Assembly (NCBI GenBank): GCA_037190175.1
Contig: JBBCJM010000104.1
Span: 1-12,245 of the forward strand
DNA: 12,245 bases
Source of the DNA: JBBCJM01 sp037190175
Lineage (GTDB): Bacteria > Pseudomonadota > Alphaproteobacteria > Rhodobacterales > Rhodobacteraceae
Direction of reading: 5' to 3'
Shown in pieces: positions 1 through 6,626 of this stretch. The translations under genes were made by a program, and so were the position numbers. Under the pieces are notes generated by a model, which saw only the letters and a program-made list of their open reading frames with translations, was not told the DNA's origin and did no database searches. The first letter of the stretch is position 1, and the number at the start of each line of letters is the position of its first letter.

Positions 1-1342
1 TGGAGCCCGCGCCGGTGCAGGCGCCGGCCAGGGTCAGCCCGGGCACCGCGCCGGGCGGGGCGAGGAAGGCGGCCAAGCCATCGTCCCACGCCGCCCGGGC
101 GCCGAGGTGGCTGGCCAGATGCATGGTCGGCGTCCAGCCCCCGGCCAGGGCCAGCGCCTCGGCCTCGACCCTGTGCTCCGTACCCCCTTCCGAGACGGTG
201 ATCGCCTGCAATCCCAGCCGGCCGCGGGTGCCGGTGACCTGCGCGCCCTTCCAGACCTTCAGCCCGGGCTCCGCGGGGGCATCCGGGCGGGGGTCGATGA
301 TCCCGGCCACCTCCACCCCCGCCGCCGCCAGATCCCGGGCGGTGGCCCGGGCGCTGTCGGTGCCGCCATAGACCGCGATCCGCTTGCCCGGCACCGCGCC
401 CCAGCGGTTGAGGAAGCTGCGGACGCTCGATGCCAGCATCACCCCCGGCCGGTCGTTGCCCGGGTGGGCGATGGGCCGTTCCAGCGCGCCCGCCGCCAGC
501 ACCGCCTGTTTCGCCACGATCCGCCAGAAGCATTCGCGCGGCAGGTCGGGCTGCGGCGGCAGGTGCAGCCCCACCCGCTCCAGCGCGCCATAGGTGCCGT
601 GGTCGTAGGCGCCGGTCACCGTGGTGCGGGCCATCAGCCGCACGTTGGGCATCGCCGCCAGCTCCGCCACCGCGCCCGCCGCCCACACCGCCCCGGCCTG
701 CCCACTGACGCTGCCGGTGTCGGACAGCAGCCGCCCGCCGAACTCGGCGCTCTCCTCCGCCAGGATCACCTCGGCCCCCGCCCGGCCGGCGGTCAGCGCG
801 GCCATCAGCCCGGCGGGGCCGGAGCCGATCACCAGCACATCGCAGAAGGCGAAAGCCTTGTCATAGGTCGCTTCGTCATGCCGTTTCGACAGCCGGCCCA
901 GACCCGCCGCCCGGCGGATCAGCGGCTCGTAGAGCCCCTCCCACAGCCGGCGCGGCCACATGAAGGTCTTGTAGTAGAACCCCGCGCCCAGGAAGGGGGC
1001 GGCGAGGTCGTTCACCTCCATCACGTCGAAGGCGAGCATGGGCCAGCGGTTCTGGCTGATGGCGGTGAGCCCCTCGTGGATCTCCTGCACCGTGGCGCGC
1101 AGGTTGGGGGTGGACTGGCCATCGGGGTCCAGCACGGTGACCAGCGCATTGGGCTCCTCCGCCCCGGCGGTGAAGATGCCGCGCGGGCGGTGATACTTGA
1201 AGCTGCGGCCGATCAGACGGACGCCACTGGCCATCAGCGCCGAGGCCAGCGTGTCGCCATGGAAGCCCGTGTAGGCCCGCCCGTCGAAGGTGAACCGCAC
1301 CGGGCGGCTGCGGTCGATCCGCCCCCTGCCCTCAACCCGCAT
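1..1342 (-). CDS. soxA: Sarcosine oxidase alpha subunit, N-terminal 447 residues (runs off window)
   Basis: This is the large subunit of cytoplasmic heterotetrameric sarcosine oxidase, which demethylates sarcosine to glycine and hands the methyl carbon to tetrahydrofolate as 5,10-methylene-THF. Reverse-strand translation from the ATG at 1342 begins MRVEGRGRIDRSRPV and stays open to the window edge. Residues about 15-75 form the cysteine-free ferredoxin-like domain typical of SoxA, including FKYHRPRGIFTAGAEEPNAL. A dinucleotide-binding segment follows (DVLVIGSGPAGLMAALTAG, then EFGGRLLSDTG), and further in are GALERPIAHPGNDRPGVMLA and a second nucleotide-binding stretch around IAVYGGTDSARATARDL. 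The family is about 1000 residues long, so the C-terminal aminomethyltransferase-like half lies outside. The start is well supported: GGAGG sits 6 nt upstream, inside soxD, and the two genes overlap by 11 bp, which suggests translational coupling. Confidence 0.94.
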   Translation of the reverse strand, partial: MRVEGRGRIDRSRPVRFTFDGRAYTGFHGDTLASALMASGVRLIGRSFKYHRPRGIFTAGAEEPNALVTVLDPDGQSTPNLRATVQEIHEGLTAISQNRWPMLAFDVMEVNDLAAPFLGAGFYYKTFMWPRRLWEGLYEPLIRRAAGLGRLSKRHDEATYDKAFAFCDVLVIGSGPAGLMAALTAGRAGAEVILAEESAEFGGRLLSDTGSVSGQAGAVWAAGAVAELAAMPNVRLMARTTVTGAYDHGTYGALERVGLHLPPQPDLPRECFWRIVAKQAVLAAGALERPIAHPGNDRPGVMLASSVRSFLNRWGAVPGKRIAVYGGTDSARATARDLAAAGVEVAGIIDPRPDAPAEPGLKVWKGAQVTGTRGRLGLQAITVSEGGTEHRVEAEALALAGGWTPTMHLASHLGARAAWDDGLAAFLAPPGAVPGLTLAGACTGAGS

Positions 1343-1712
1343 CGCCGGCCTCCGTGGATTTGCGCCGCTTGCGGGGCTTGGGTGGTTCGGGCGGCGGGTC
1401 CTCGAACGAGACCGGCGCCGGCCCCGCTTCGGCCGGCACCACCGGGCCGGAGGCCCCCACCGGCGCCACCTCCTCCACCGCGATTACCGCATGGCTCACC
1501 GTATCGCGCGTCACCTTCAGCCAGGAGGCGCAGCCCTGCTCGTGATACCACAGATCCTGCGTCACCCCCGCCGGGTTGTCGCGCAGGTGCAGCCAGTCGG
1601 CCCATGCCTCGACGGGGGCCTCCGGCGAGGGCCGGGCCAGCATCACCGCCGCACCGTAGTAAGTGAACTCCCGCCGGTCGCGGTCGCCGCAGAGGGGGCA
1701 GGTCAGGCGCAT
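1332..1712 (-). CDS. soxD: Sarcosine oxidase delta subunit, with a basic proline-rich tail
   Basis: This is the small zinc-binding subunit of heterotetrameric sarcosine oxidase, 126 residues starting MRLTCPLCGDRDRREFTYYG. Cys5 and Cys8 (CPLC) with His57 and Cys61 (YHEQGC) match the Cys/Cys/His/Cys zinc ligand spacing known in this subunit. The core DWLHLRDNPAGVTQDLWYHE is strongly family-typical. Many homologues end near residue 100. This one continues with an Ala/Pro-rich stretch (about 83-112) and a basic patch KPRKRRKS (112-119). An AAAGGA ribosome binding site lies 7 nt before the ATG, so the gene can be translated independently of the distant soxB. Its stop overlaps the soxA start. The family call is firm; any function for the tail is unknown. 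Confidence 0.93.
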   Translation of the reverse strand: MRLTCPLCGDRDRREFTYYGAAVMLARPSPEAPVEAWADWLHLRDNPAGVTQDLWYHEQGCASWLKVTRDTVSHAVIAVEEVAPVGASGPVVPAEAGPAPVSFEDPPPEPPKPRKRRKSTEAGDAG

Positions 1713-1743
1713 GGTGGGATCCTTTCGTCTGCGCCCCGCGGCG

Positions 1744-1896
1744 AGGCCCCCCTCCCTCTCCCTCCCCACGAGGGGGAGGGAAGCGCCCCATGGCTGGCCG
1801 CGGCGCGGTGGAGGGCCTGCCGGCAACCCGCATCCCGGCCGGGGACATGGCGCCTCCTTCCCCCCTCGTGGGGGAGGGATGGGGTGGGGGGGCGCC
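1744..1896. repeat. Pair of palindromic C/G-block repeats in inverted orientation
   Basis: The gap between soxD and its upstream neighbour holds two related elements facing each other. The left copy (about 1744-1794) has a hairpin, CCCTCCCC-ACGA-GGGGGAGGG (about 1759-1780), followed by a GCGCCCCATGGC edge. The right copy (about 1846-1896) has CCTTCCCCCC-TCGT-GGGGGAGGG (about 1854-1878) preceded by GACATGGCGCC. The reverse complement of the right copy aligns with the left copy through the CCCCACGAGGGG core and the GCGCC/ATG edge. Together they make a roughly 150-bp inverted structure with a loop of about 50 nt. Short intergenic palindromes of the form CCCTCCCC-NNNN-GGGGAGGG are common in alphaproteobacterial genomes. 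The element could act as a REP-like, MITE-like or transcript-processing site. No transposase or target duplication is visible. Confidence 0.65.
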
Positions 1897-1920
1897 GGGG
1901 TGGAGCAAGGTCGGGCATCA

Positions 1921-2607
1921 TCACCTCGATGCGGGCTGTGCCGGCTGCGGGTCGGCCTCGCGCCCCGAGGACAGCGGCAGGGACGACAGGTGCGGCGACA
2001 CGCCGGTGCCGAATGCGCCGGCGACGCGATCGTCGGTCGAAGGGATGGTTTCCACCAGCCGAAGGGTACGCGTGGCTGGAAACACCAGCGCCCGCGGCGA
2101 CGGGCGGGCCGCGGGCAGAGCATCGCAGCTCTCGACCACCAGCGTGTCGATCACGTTCCGATGGCGGGAGGGTATTCGCCCCTCGGGCGTCTCGATGGAA
2201 TCCGACCACAGGTCCACCCCGATGTCCACCACGCCGCCCAGTTGCATGAACCCGCCGAAACGGTGACAGACCGAGCGGCGATAGTCGCGCACCAGCACCT
2301 CGCGCAGGGCGGCGACGACCTCGGGCCGCGCGTCCAGCGCCGGGCCGCGGCCCGGTTGCAGCGAGATGGTGTAGGAGATCCGGGCAAGGGGCCGCCCGTC
2401 CTCGGTGGCGGACAGTTGTACGCTCTGGTTCAGCCTGAGCCCCCGGCCGGTCTCGGCGCCCCCAGCATCCCGGACCACGCGAGCCAACTCAAGGAGGACC
2501 ACACAGCCGGGCGAATTGACATACCTGCGCGAGTCGCCGCCAATGCAGATCTCGGCCTGCGCTCCGGTCGCCGCCACCATCATCGCCACTGCCGCCAGCA
2601 CCCGCAT
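1921..2607 (-). CDS. Unrecognised exported four-cysteine protein within the sox operon
   Basis: This 228-residue protein does not match any family I recognise. It starts MRVLAAVAMMVAATGAQA, a short signal peptide with probable cleavage after AQA (residue 18), so the mature protein is predicted to be periplasmic. The mature chain has four cysteines (21, 35, 114, 161), compatible with two disulfides. It has no transmembrane helix after the signal. Residues about 195-228 look disordered (Pro/Ser/Ala/Gly). The start is supported by GAGGGG about 5 nt upstream, overlapping the soxB stop, and the gap to soxB is only 9 bp, so it is probably co-transcribed with soxB. An exported protein between subunits of a cytoplasmic enzyme is odd. 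Third-position GC looks somewhat lower than in its neighbours by eye, which may indicate later acquisition. Confidence 0.75.
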   Translation of the reverse strand: MRVLAAVAMMVAATGAQAEICIGGDSRRYVNSPGCVVLLELARVVRDAGGAETGRGLRLNQSVQLSATEDGRPLARISYTISLQPGRGPALDARPEVVAALREVLVRDYRRSVCHRFGGFMQLGGVVDIGVDLWSDSIETPEGRIPSRHRNVIDTLVVESCDALPAARPSPRALVFPATRTLRLVETIPSTDDRVAGAFGTGVSPHLSSLPLSSGREADPQPAQPASR

Positions 2608-2616
2608 CCCGTCCCC

Positions 2617-3870
2617 TCAATGCAGGTTGTGCTGCGAGCCGGTGCCTTCCTCGTCGATCACCGCGCCGGTGGCAAAACGGTCCAGGCGGTAGCGGCGGGC
2701 CAGGTCGTGGCTCTCGTCGGTGGCCATCAGGTGGGCCATGCACCAGCCCGAGGCCGGCACCGCCTTGAAGCCGCCGTAGTTCCAGCCGCAGTCGAGATAG
2801 AGCCCCTCGACCGGCGTGCGGTCGATGACGGGCGAGCCGTCGGGCGACATGTCCATGATCCCGCCCCAGGACCGCAGCACCTTCGCCCGGCCGATCATCG
2901 GCATCAGGGTCATGCCGGCCTCCATCACATGCTCGACCATCGGCAGGTTCCCGCGGGCGGCATAGCTGGCGTAGAAGTCGAGGTCGCCGCCGAACACCAG
3001 CCCGCCCTTGTCGGACTGCGAGATGTAGAAATGCCCCATGCCGAAGCTGACCACATGGTCGATGCAGGGCTTCAGCCCCTCGGTGACGAAGGCCTGCAGG
3101 ACGTGGCTCTCGATCGGCAGCCGCAGGCCCGCCATGGCGGCGACCTGCGACGACCGGCCGGCGACCACGATCCCCACCCGCTTCGCCCGGATGGGGCCGC
3201 GCGAGGTCTGCACGCCCGCCACCCGGTTGCCGGCGATGTCGATGCCGGTGACCTCGCAATTCTGGATCAGGTCCACCCCCAGCCGGTCGGCGGCCCGGGC
3301 ATAGCCCCAGGCCACCGCATCGTGCCGCGCGGTGCCGCCGCGGGGGTGCAGCAGGCCGCCGTAGATCGGAAACCGGGTCTGCTCGAAATCCAGCCAGGGC
3401 AGCAGTTCCCGCACGCCGTCCCGGTCCAGCAGCACCGCGTCGTCGCCCTGGTTGATCATCGCATTGCCGCGCCGGGCGAAGGCGTCGCGCTGCCCGTCGG
3501 AATGGAAGAGGTTGATCAGCCCCCGCTGCGAATGCATCACGTTGTAGTTGAGCTCGGCCTCCAGCCCCTCCCACAGCTTCAGGCTGTGCGAGTAGAATTC
3601 GCTGTTGCCGGGCAGGAAGTAGTTGGCGCGCACGATGGTGGTGTTGCGCCCCACGTTGCCCTGGCCCAGCAGCCCCCGCTCCAGCACCGCGACGTTGGTC
3701 AGCCCATGGTTCTTCGCCAGGTAATAGGCGGTGGAGAGCCCATGCCCGCCCCCGCCGATGACGACGATGTCGTATTCCGCCTTGGGCTCGGGCTCGCGCC
3801 AGGCCGGCTGCCAGCCGCGGTTGCCCCGCAGCCCCTCCCACAACACCCGCAGCCCCGAATAGCGCATCAT
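2617..3870 (-). CDS. soxB: Sarcosine oxidase beta subunit
   Basis: This is the catalytic FAD subunit of heterotetrameric sarcosine oxidase. It oxidises sarcosine and shares a covalently bound FMN at the interface with SoxA. It has 417 residues, close to the usual 400-415. The Rossmann motif is DIVVIGGGGHGLSTAYYLA (34-52), followed by NVGRNTTIVRANYF (72-85). His183 in GGTARHDAVAWGYARAAD is the likely covalent FMN attachment site, by analogy with the conserved His of characterised SoxB proteins. The C-terminal part carries GGIMDMSPDGSPVIDRTP and CGWNYGGFKAVPASGWC. Two ATGs (3870 and 3867) open the gene, with a GAGGGG sequence just upstream. It follows the DHFR-like gene after a 78-bp gap that holds a possible operator. 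The next gene in the operon is the exported four-cysteine protein rather than soxD. Confidence 0.96.
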   Translation of the reverse strand: MMRYSGLRVLWEGLRGNRGWQPAWREPEPKAEYDIVVIGGGGHGLSTAYYLAKNHGLTNVAVLERGLLGQGNVGRNTTIVRANYFLPGNSEFYSHSLKLWEGLEAELNYNVMHSQRGLINLFHSDGQRDAFARRGNAMINQGDDAVLLDRDGVRELLPWLDFEQTRFPIYGGLLHPRGGTARHDAVAWGYARAADRLGVDLIQNCEVTGIDIAGNRVAGVQTSRGPIRAKRVGIVVAGRSSQVAAMAGLRLPIESHVLQAFVTEGLKPCIDHVVSFGMGHFYISQSDKGGLVFGGDLDFYASYAARGNLPMVEHVMEAGMTLMPMIGRAKVLRSWGGIMDMSPDGSPVIDRTPVEGLYLDCGWNYGGFKAVPASGWCMAHLMATDESHDLARRYRLDRFATGAVIDEEGTGSQHNLH

Positions 3871-3919
3871 TCCGCCCCTCGCCGTCCCATCATCCCCACC
3901 CGGCCGCCCGCGCCTTGCC

Positions 3920-3941
3920 TGTCCGCGACAAAAGCTGTCGC
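3920..3941. promoter_or_regulatory. TGTC/GACA dyad upstream of soxB, candidate operator
   Basis: The segment reads TGTC-CGC-GACA-AAAGC-TGTC-GC, so three TGTC half-sites alternate in orientation. GCGACA (3925-3930) and TGTCGC (3936-3941) form a perfect 6-bp dyad with a 5-nt spacer. It lies about 50 bp upstream of the soxB ATG and 7 bp beyond the stop of the DHFR-like gene. It could be an operator for a sarcosine-responsive regulator or a weak hairpin after the upstream gene. No T-run follows on either strand, which makes a classical terminator less likely. No regulator gene is next to it, so the assignment rests on symmetry and position only. Confidence 0.35.
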
Positions 3942-3948
3942 CGGGGGC

Positions 3949-4467
3949 TCAGGCGCGACTGTAGCGCAGGTGGATCGCCCCCTTCACCCATTCCCGCACG
4001 AAATCCAGCCGGAGCGCCAGTTCGGGCGTGCCCGGCGGGAAGAGCGGGATGCCGGCACCCAGGATGCGCGGGATCACCGCCATCTCCAGCAGGTCGAGCC
4101 GCCCCAGCGCGATCATCGCCCGGACCAGCTGCCCGCCGCCCTCGACCCAAACCAGCGGAATGCCCTCCGCCTCGGCCTCCCGCACCACCGCGGCGAGGTC
4201 ACCCCGGGCGGTCACGCCGGCGGGCGGGTCGGGCAGGGGGCGCGAGGTCAGCACGGTGACGCGCTTGCCGGGATGCGGCCAGTCCCCCATCCGCCGCGCC
4301 GCATCATAGCTGCCGCGCCCCATCAGGATCAGGCCGACGCGGGCGTAGAACGCCTCGATCCCCAGCCCCTCGGGCAGGTAGTCCGGCACCAGCCAGTCGA
4401 TCCCGCCCCCCTCGCGGGCGATCATCCCGTCCAGCGTGACGGCGATATGGCAGTGGAACGTGGTCAT
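3949..4467 (-). CDS. RibD C-terminal/dihydrofolate reductase-fold protein
   Basis: This is a 172-residue single-domain member of the bacterial DHFR-like/RibD-C superfamily of NAD(P)H-dependent reductases. Evidence is the N-terminal strand and loop IAVTLDGMIAREGGGIDWL (8-26), LILMGRGSYDAAR (46-58), the nucleotide-binding turn WVEGGGQLVRAMI (107-119), and LEMAVIPRILGAGIPLFP (127-144). The chosen ATG at 4467 starts exactly at the family's first strand (MTTFHCHIAVTLDG) and has an AAGG-type ribosome binding site about 6 nt upstream. Longer in-frame starts add arginine-rich non-family sequence through a repeat region. It lies upstream of soxB in the same direction, 78 bp away, and may be in the same transcription unit. 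Substrate is unknown. The link to folate is suggestive because sarcosine oxidase uses THF, but most small proteins of this family are not true dihydrofolate reductases. Confidence 0.9.
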   Translation of the reverse strand: MTTFHCHIAVTLDGMIAREGGGIDWLVPDYLPEGLGIEAFYARVGLILMGRGSYDAARRMGDWPHPGKRVTVLTSRPLPDPPAGVTARGDLAAVVREAEAEGIPLVWVEGGGQLVRAMIALGRLDLLEMAVIPRILGAGIPLFPPGTPELALRLDFVREWVKGAIHLRYSRA

Positions 4468-4535
4468 GGTGGCCCTTCGCCTCCGCCGCCATTGAACCAT
4501 TTTTCGCCCCCTGCGCAACCCGGCCCGGGGTCTCC

Positions 4536-4646
4536 GGAAAGAAGAAGCAGGAGGGGGGCAATCTGCCTCAAGCGGTCCTTCTTCTGTCCGAAAACATCCC
4601 ACGGGTTGCCAGTGGTTTACGCCGTTGGTTCGAGTGAACCACTGGC
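4536..4646. repeat. Two successive inverted repeats between gdh and the DHFR-like gene
   Basis: The 232-bp gap from 4468 to 4699 contains stacked dyads. The first pairs GGAAAGAAGAAG (4536-4547) with CTTCTTCTGTCC (4578-4589), 12 bp with one mismatch and a 30-nt loop. The second pairs GCCAGTGGTTTAC (4608-4620) with GTGAACCACTGGC (4634-4646), 13 bp with a single G/T-type mismatch and a 13-nt loop. A third, stronger hairpin follows at 4648-4665. Three hairpins in about 130 bp are more than a simple terminator needs. This could be a degenerate REP-like element, a processing site or an attenuator. No gene is supported in this gap. Confidence 0.6.
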
Positions 4647-4647
4647 T

Positions 4648-4665
4648 GGGGGCTGCGAAGCCCCC
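4648..4665 (-). terminator. Strong GC hairpin after the glutamate dehydrogenase gene
   Basis: GGGGGCT and AGCCCCC form a perfect 7-bp stem around a 4-nt loop (TCGC on the minus strand). It begins 35 nt past the glutamate dehydrogenase stop codon. Position and stability fit a terminator for that gene. There is no following U-tract on the minus strand, so it may act as an mRNA 3'-end stabiliser or need other factors. Confidence 0.45.
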
Positions 4666-4699
4666 GGCGCCTGCAACCGGGCCACGCGGGCGGGAAAGG

Positions 4700-6130
4700 C
4701 TAAAGCCCCTTCGACTGGTAGGTCGCCGCCACCCGGCTGATCGAGACGATATAGGCCGCGACCCGCAGGTCTTCCACGTCGTCCCGCCCGTGCCAGATCT
4801 CGCGCATCGCCTGGTAGGCCGTGCGCATCGTGTCGTCGAGCCCCGAGCGCACCAGCGCCAGTTCGTCCGACCCTTCCAGGAAGCGCGCCTTGAAGTCGGC
4901 CGAGAGCGTCCAGCCCAGGCCCCGGTCGGCCGAGAGCCGTTCCAGTTCCTCGACCAGCAGGCGCGAGCGCGCCTCCTCGGCCCGGCGCTGCATCCGGCCG
5001 AAGCGGATGTGCGACAGGTTCTTCACCCATTCGAAATAGGAGACCGTGACCCCCCCGGCATTGGCGTACATGTCGGGGATGATGACCGTGCCCTTCTGGC
5101 GCAGGATCTCGTCGGCGCCGAAGGTGACGGGGCCGTTGGCCGCCTCGACGATCAGCGGCGCCTTCACCGCGGCCGCGTTGCCGCGGTGGATCACCGCCTC
5201 CATCGCCGCCGGGATCAGGATGTCGCAGTCGGCCTCCAAGAGCGCCGGGCCGTCGGCCACGAACTCGCCCTCGGGATAGCCGGTCACGCTGCCGGTCCGC
5301 GCGATCCAGGAGCGCAGCTCCTCGATCCGCACCCCCTTGGGGTCGACCACCGCCCCGTCGCGCTCGATCACCGCGGTGACGATGGCGCCGTCTTCCTCGG
5401 ACAGGAACTTGGCCGCGTGATAGCCCACGTTGCCCAGGCCCTGCACGATCACCCGCTTGCCGGCCAGCCCGCCGGTCAGCCGGGCGCGGGCCACGTCCTC
5501 GGGGTGGCGGAAGAACTCGCGCAGCGCGTATTGCACGCCGCGGCCCGTGGCCTCGACCCGGCCCTTGATCCCGCCGGCGTGCGGCGGCTTGCCGGTCACG
5601 CAGGCGCGGCCGTTGATGTCGGTGGTGTTCATCCGCATGTACTGGTCGGCGATCCAGGCCATCTCGCGCTCGCCGGTGCCCATGTCGGGGGCGGGCACGT
5701 TCTGCGCGGGGTGGATCAGGTCGCGCTTGATCAGCTCGTAGGCGAAGCGGCGGGTGATCTGCTCCAGCTCGTGCGCGTCCCAGGCGCGGGGGTCGATGCA
5801 CAGGCCCCCCTTCGATCCGCCGAAGGGCGTCTCCACCAGCGCACATTTGTAGGTCATCAGCGCGGCCAGCGCCTCCACCTCGTCCTGGTTGACCGAGAGC
5901 GCATAGCGGATGCCGCCCTTCACGGGCTCCATATGCTCGGAATGCACCGAGCGGTAGCCGGTGAAGGTGTGGATCGCCCCCCTGAGCCGCACCCCGAAGC
6001 GTACGGTATAGGTGGAGTTGCAGACCCGGATCTTCTCCTCCAGCCCCGGCGGCAGATCCATCAGCCGCACCGCGCGGTTGAACATCAGATCGACGCTGTC
6101 GCGGAAACTCGGTTCGTTGCCTTCGCGCAT
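4700..6130 (-). CDS. Glutamate dehydrogenase, mitochondrial-like type (Glu/Leu/Phe/Val dehydrogenase family)
   Basis: This 476-residue cytoplasmic enzyme interconverts glutamate and 2-oxoglutarate plus ammonium with NAD(P). The substrate pocket is clear: Lys71 in EPVKGGIRY, Lys95 in LMTYKCA, Lys107 in PFGGSKGG and Asp149 in VPAPDMGTGE. The dinucleotide fold is VIVQGLGNVGYHAAKFL (227-243). Several stretches resemble vertebrate GLUD1 as I recall it: GYRSVHSEHMEPVKGGIRY, GEREMAWIADQY, ACVTGKPPHAGGI, GGVTVSYFEWVKNLSH and VRSGLDDTM. A helical segment of about 50 residues (375-425) occupies the position where the animal enzyme has its longer antenna. The start at 6130 has GAGG 5 nt upstream, and upstream in-frame starts add non-family sequence. 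Its downstream hairpin suggests it is a separate transcription unit. Cofactor preference cannot be read with confidence. Confidence 0.96.
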   Translation of the reverse strand: MREGNEPSFRDSVDLMFNRAVRLMDLPPGLEEKIRVCNSTYTVRFGVRLRGAIHTFTGYRSVHSEHMEPVKGGIRYALSVNQDEVEALAALMTYKCALVETPFGGSKGGLCIDPRAWDAHELEQITRRFAYELIKRDLIHPAQNVPAPDMGTGEREMAWIADQYMRMNTTDINGRACVTGKPPHAGGIKGRVEATGRGVQYALREFFRHPEDVARARLTGGLAGKRVIVQGLGNVGYHAAKFLSEEDGAIVTAVIERDGAVVDPKGVRIEELRSWIARTGSVTGYPEGEFVADGPALLEADCDILIPAAMEAVIHRGNAAAVKAPLIVEAANGPVTFGADEILRQKGTVIIPDMYANAGGVTVSYFEWVKNLSHIRFGRMQRRAEEARSRLLVEELERLSADRGLGWTLSADFKARFLEGSDELALVRSGLDDTMRTAYQAMREIWHGRDDVEDLRVAAYIVSISRVAATYQSKGL

Positions 6131-6356
6131 GAGCCCCTCGTTTCTTGTCCGCCCGGACCGGCGCCGCGGGGGCGCCGGGCCGCCCGTTCCGCGGGGGCAG
6201 CCTAGCCTGCCTGCGGGCCGAAAGCATCCGCCCTTTGCGACCGACCGCCGCAATTTTCGGCAGGCCGCAAAACGGCGGCGCGGAGGCAGCCGGCGCCCCC
6301 GCCCGGGGCCGGAAGTGATTCGCGGCCCGGGCGGCGGCGGCGCCGCGCGGCGGCCC

Positions 6357-6375
6357 GGTTAACCCTTCGTCAACC
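6357..6375. promoter_or_regulatory. CtrA-like binding site upstream of the Tad-like operon
   Basis: The sequence GGTTAACCCTTCGTCAACC contains TTAA, seven bases, then TCAAC. The alphaproteobacterial CtrA consensus is TTAA-N7-TTAAC, so one of nine fixed positions differs. Read as a palindrome, GGTTAAC/GTCAACC matches at 6 of 7 positions around CCTTC. An A/T-containing site like this stands out in such GC-rich DNA. It lies 287 bp before the Tad-like start and 227 bp before the gdh start, so either gene could be the target. CtrA control of motility and pilus-type genes in Rhodobacterales makes the Tad-like operon the better guess. No convincing -10 box is visible downstream. Confidence 0.45.
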
Positions 6376-6626
6376 GGGGGTTGTAGGGCTTCGGCCGCCC
6401 CGTCAGGCCGCTGTTTCAGGCGCGCAGACAATCCCGGACGGGCCTCGGGCACCGTCCACGGCCCTGTCGATTTCGCCGCATCCGCCGCCGCGCCTGCCAC
6501 AATTCCGCCCCAACCCCTGCTGCTACTGGCGGGCGGCAAGCCCTCTTCCGGGGGGCGCGTTCACCTTGCGGTCCCGAATCCGCGGGGTGGGACGCCGGTC
6601 GGAGGGCAGGCAGTCTGCATGTGGAC

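Noticed and set aside
107..1666. A 519-codon plus-strand frame at the window start
   Set aside because: It is the antisense shadow of soxA/soxD, which carry recognisable flavin-binding and zinc motifs.
2489..3841. Alternative minus-strand frame overlapping soxB
   Set aside because: It is an out-of-phase reading of soxB. The in-phase protein has a full Rossmann motif and normal SoxB length.
1663..4740. A 1025-codon open frame on the plus strand opposite soxB and the DHFR-like gene
   Set aside because: It is a GC-driven antisense frame, His/Pro/Arg/Gly-rich, with no family motif, and it crosses several real genes and repeats. The minus-strand proteins have clear conserved motifs.
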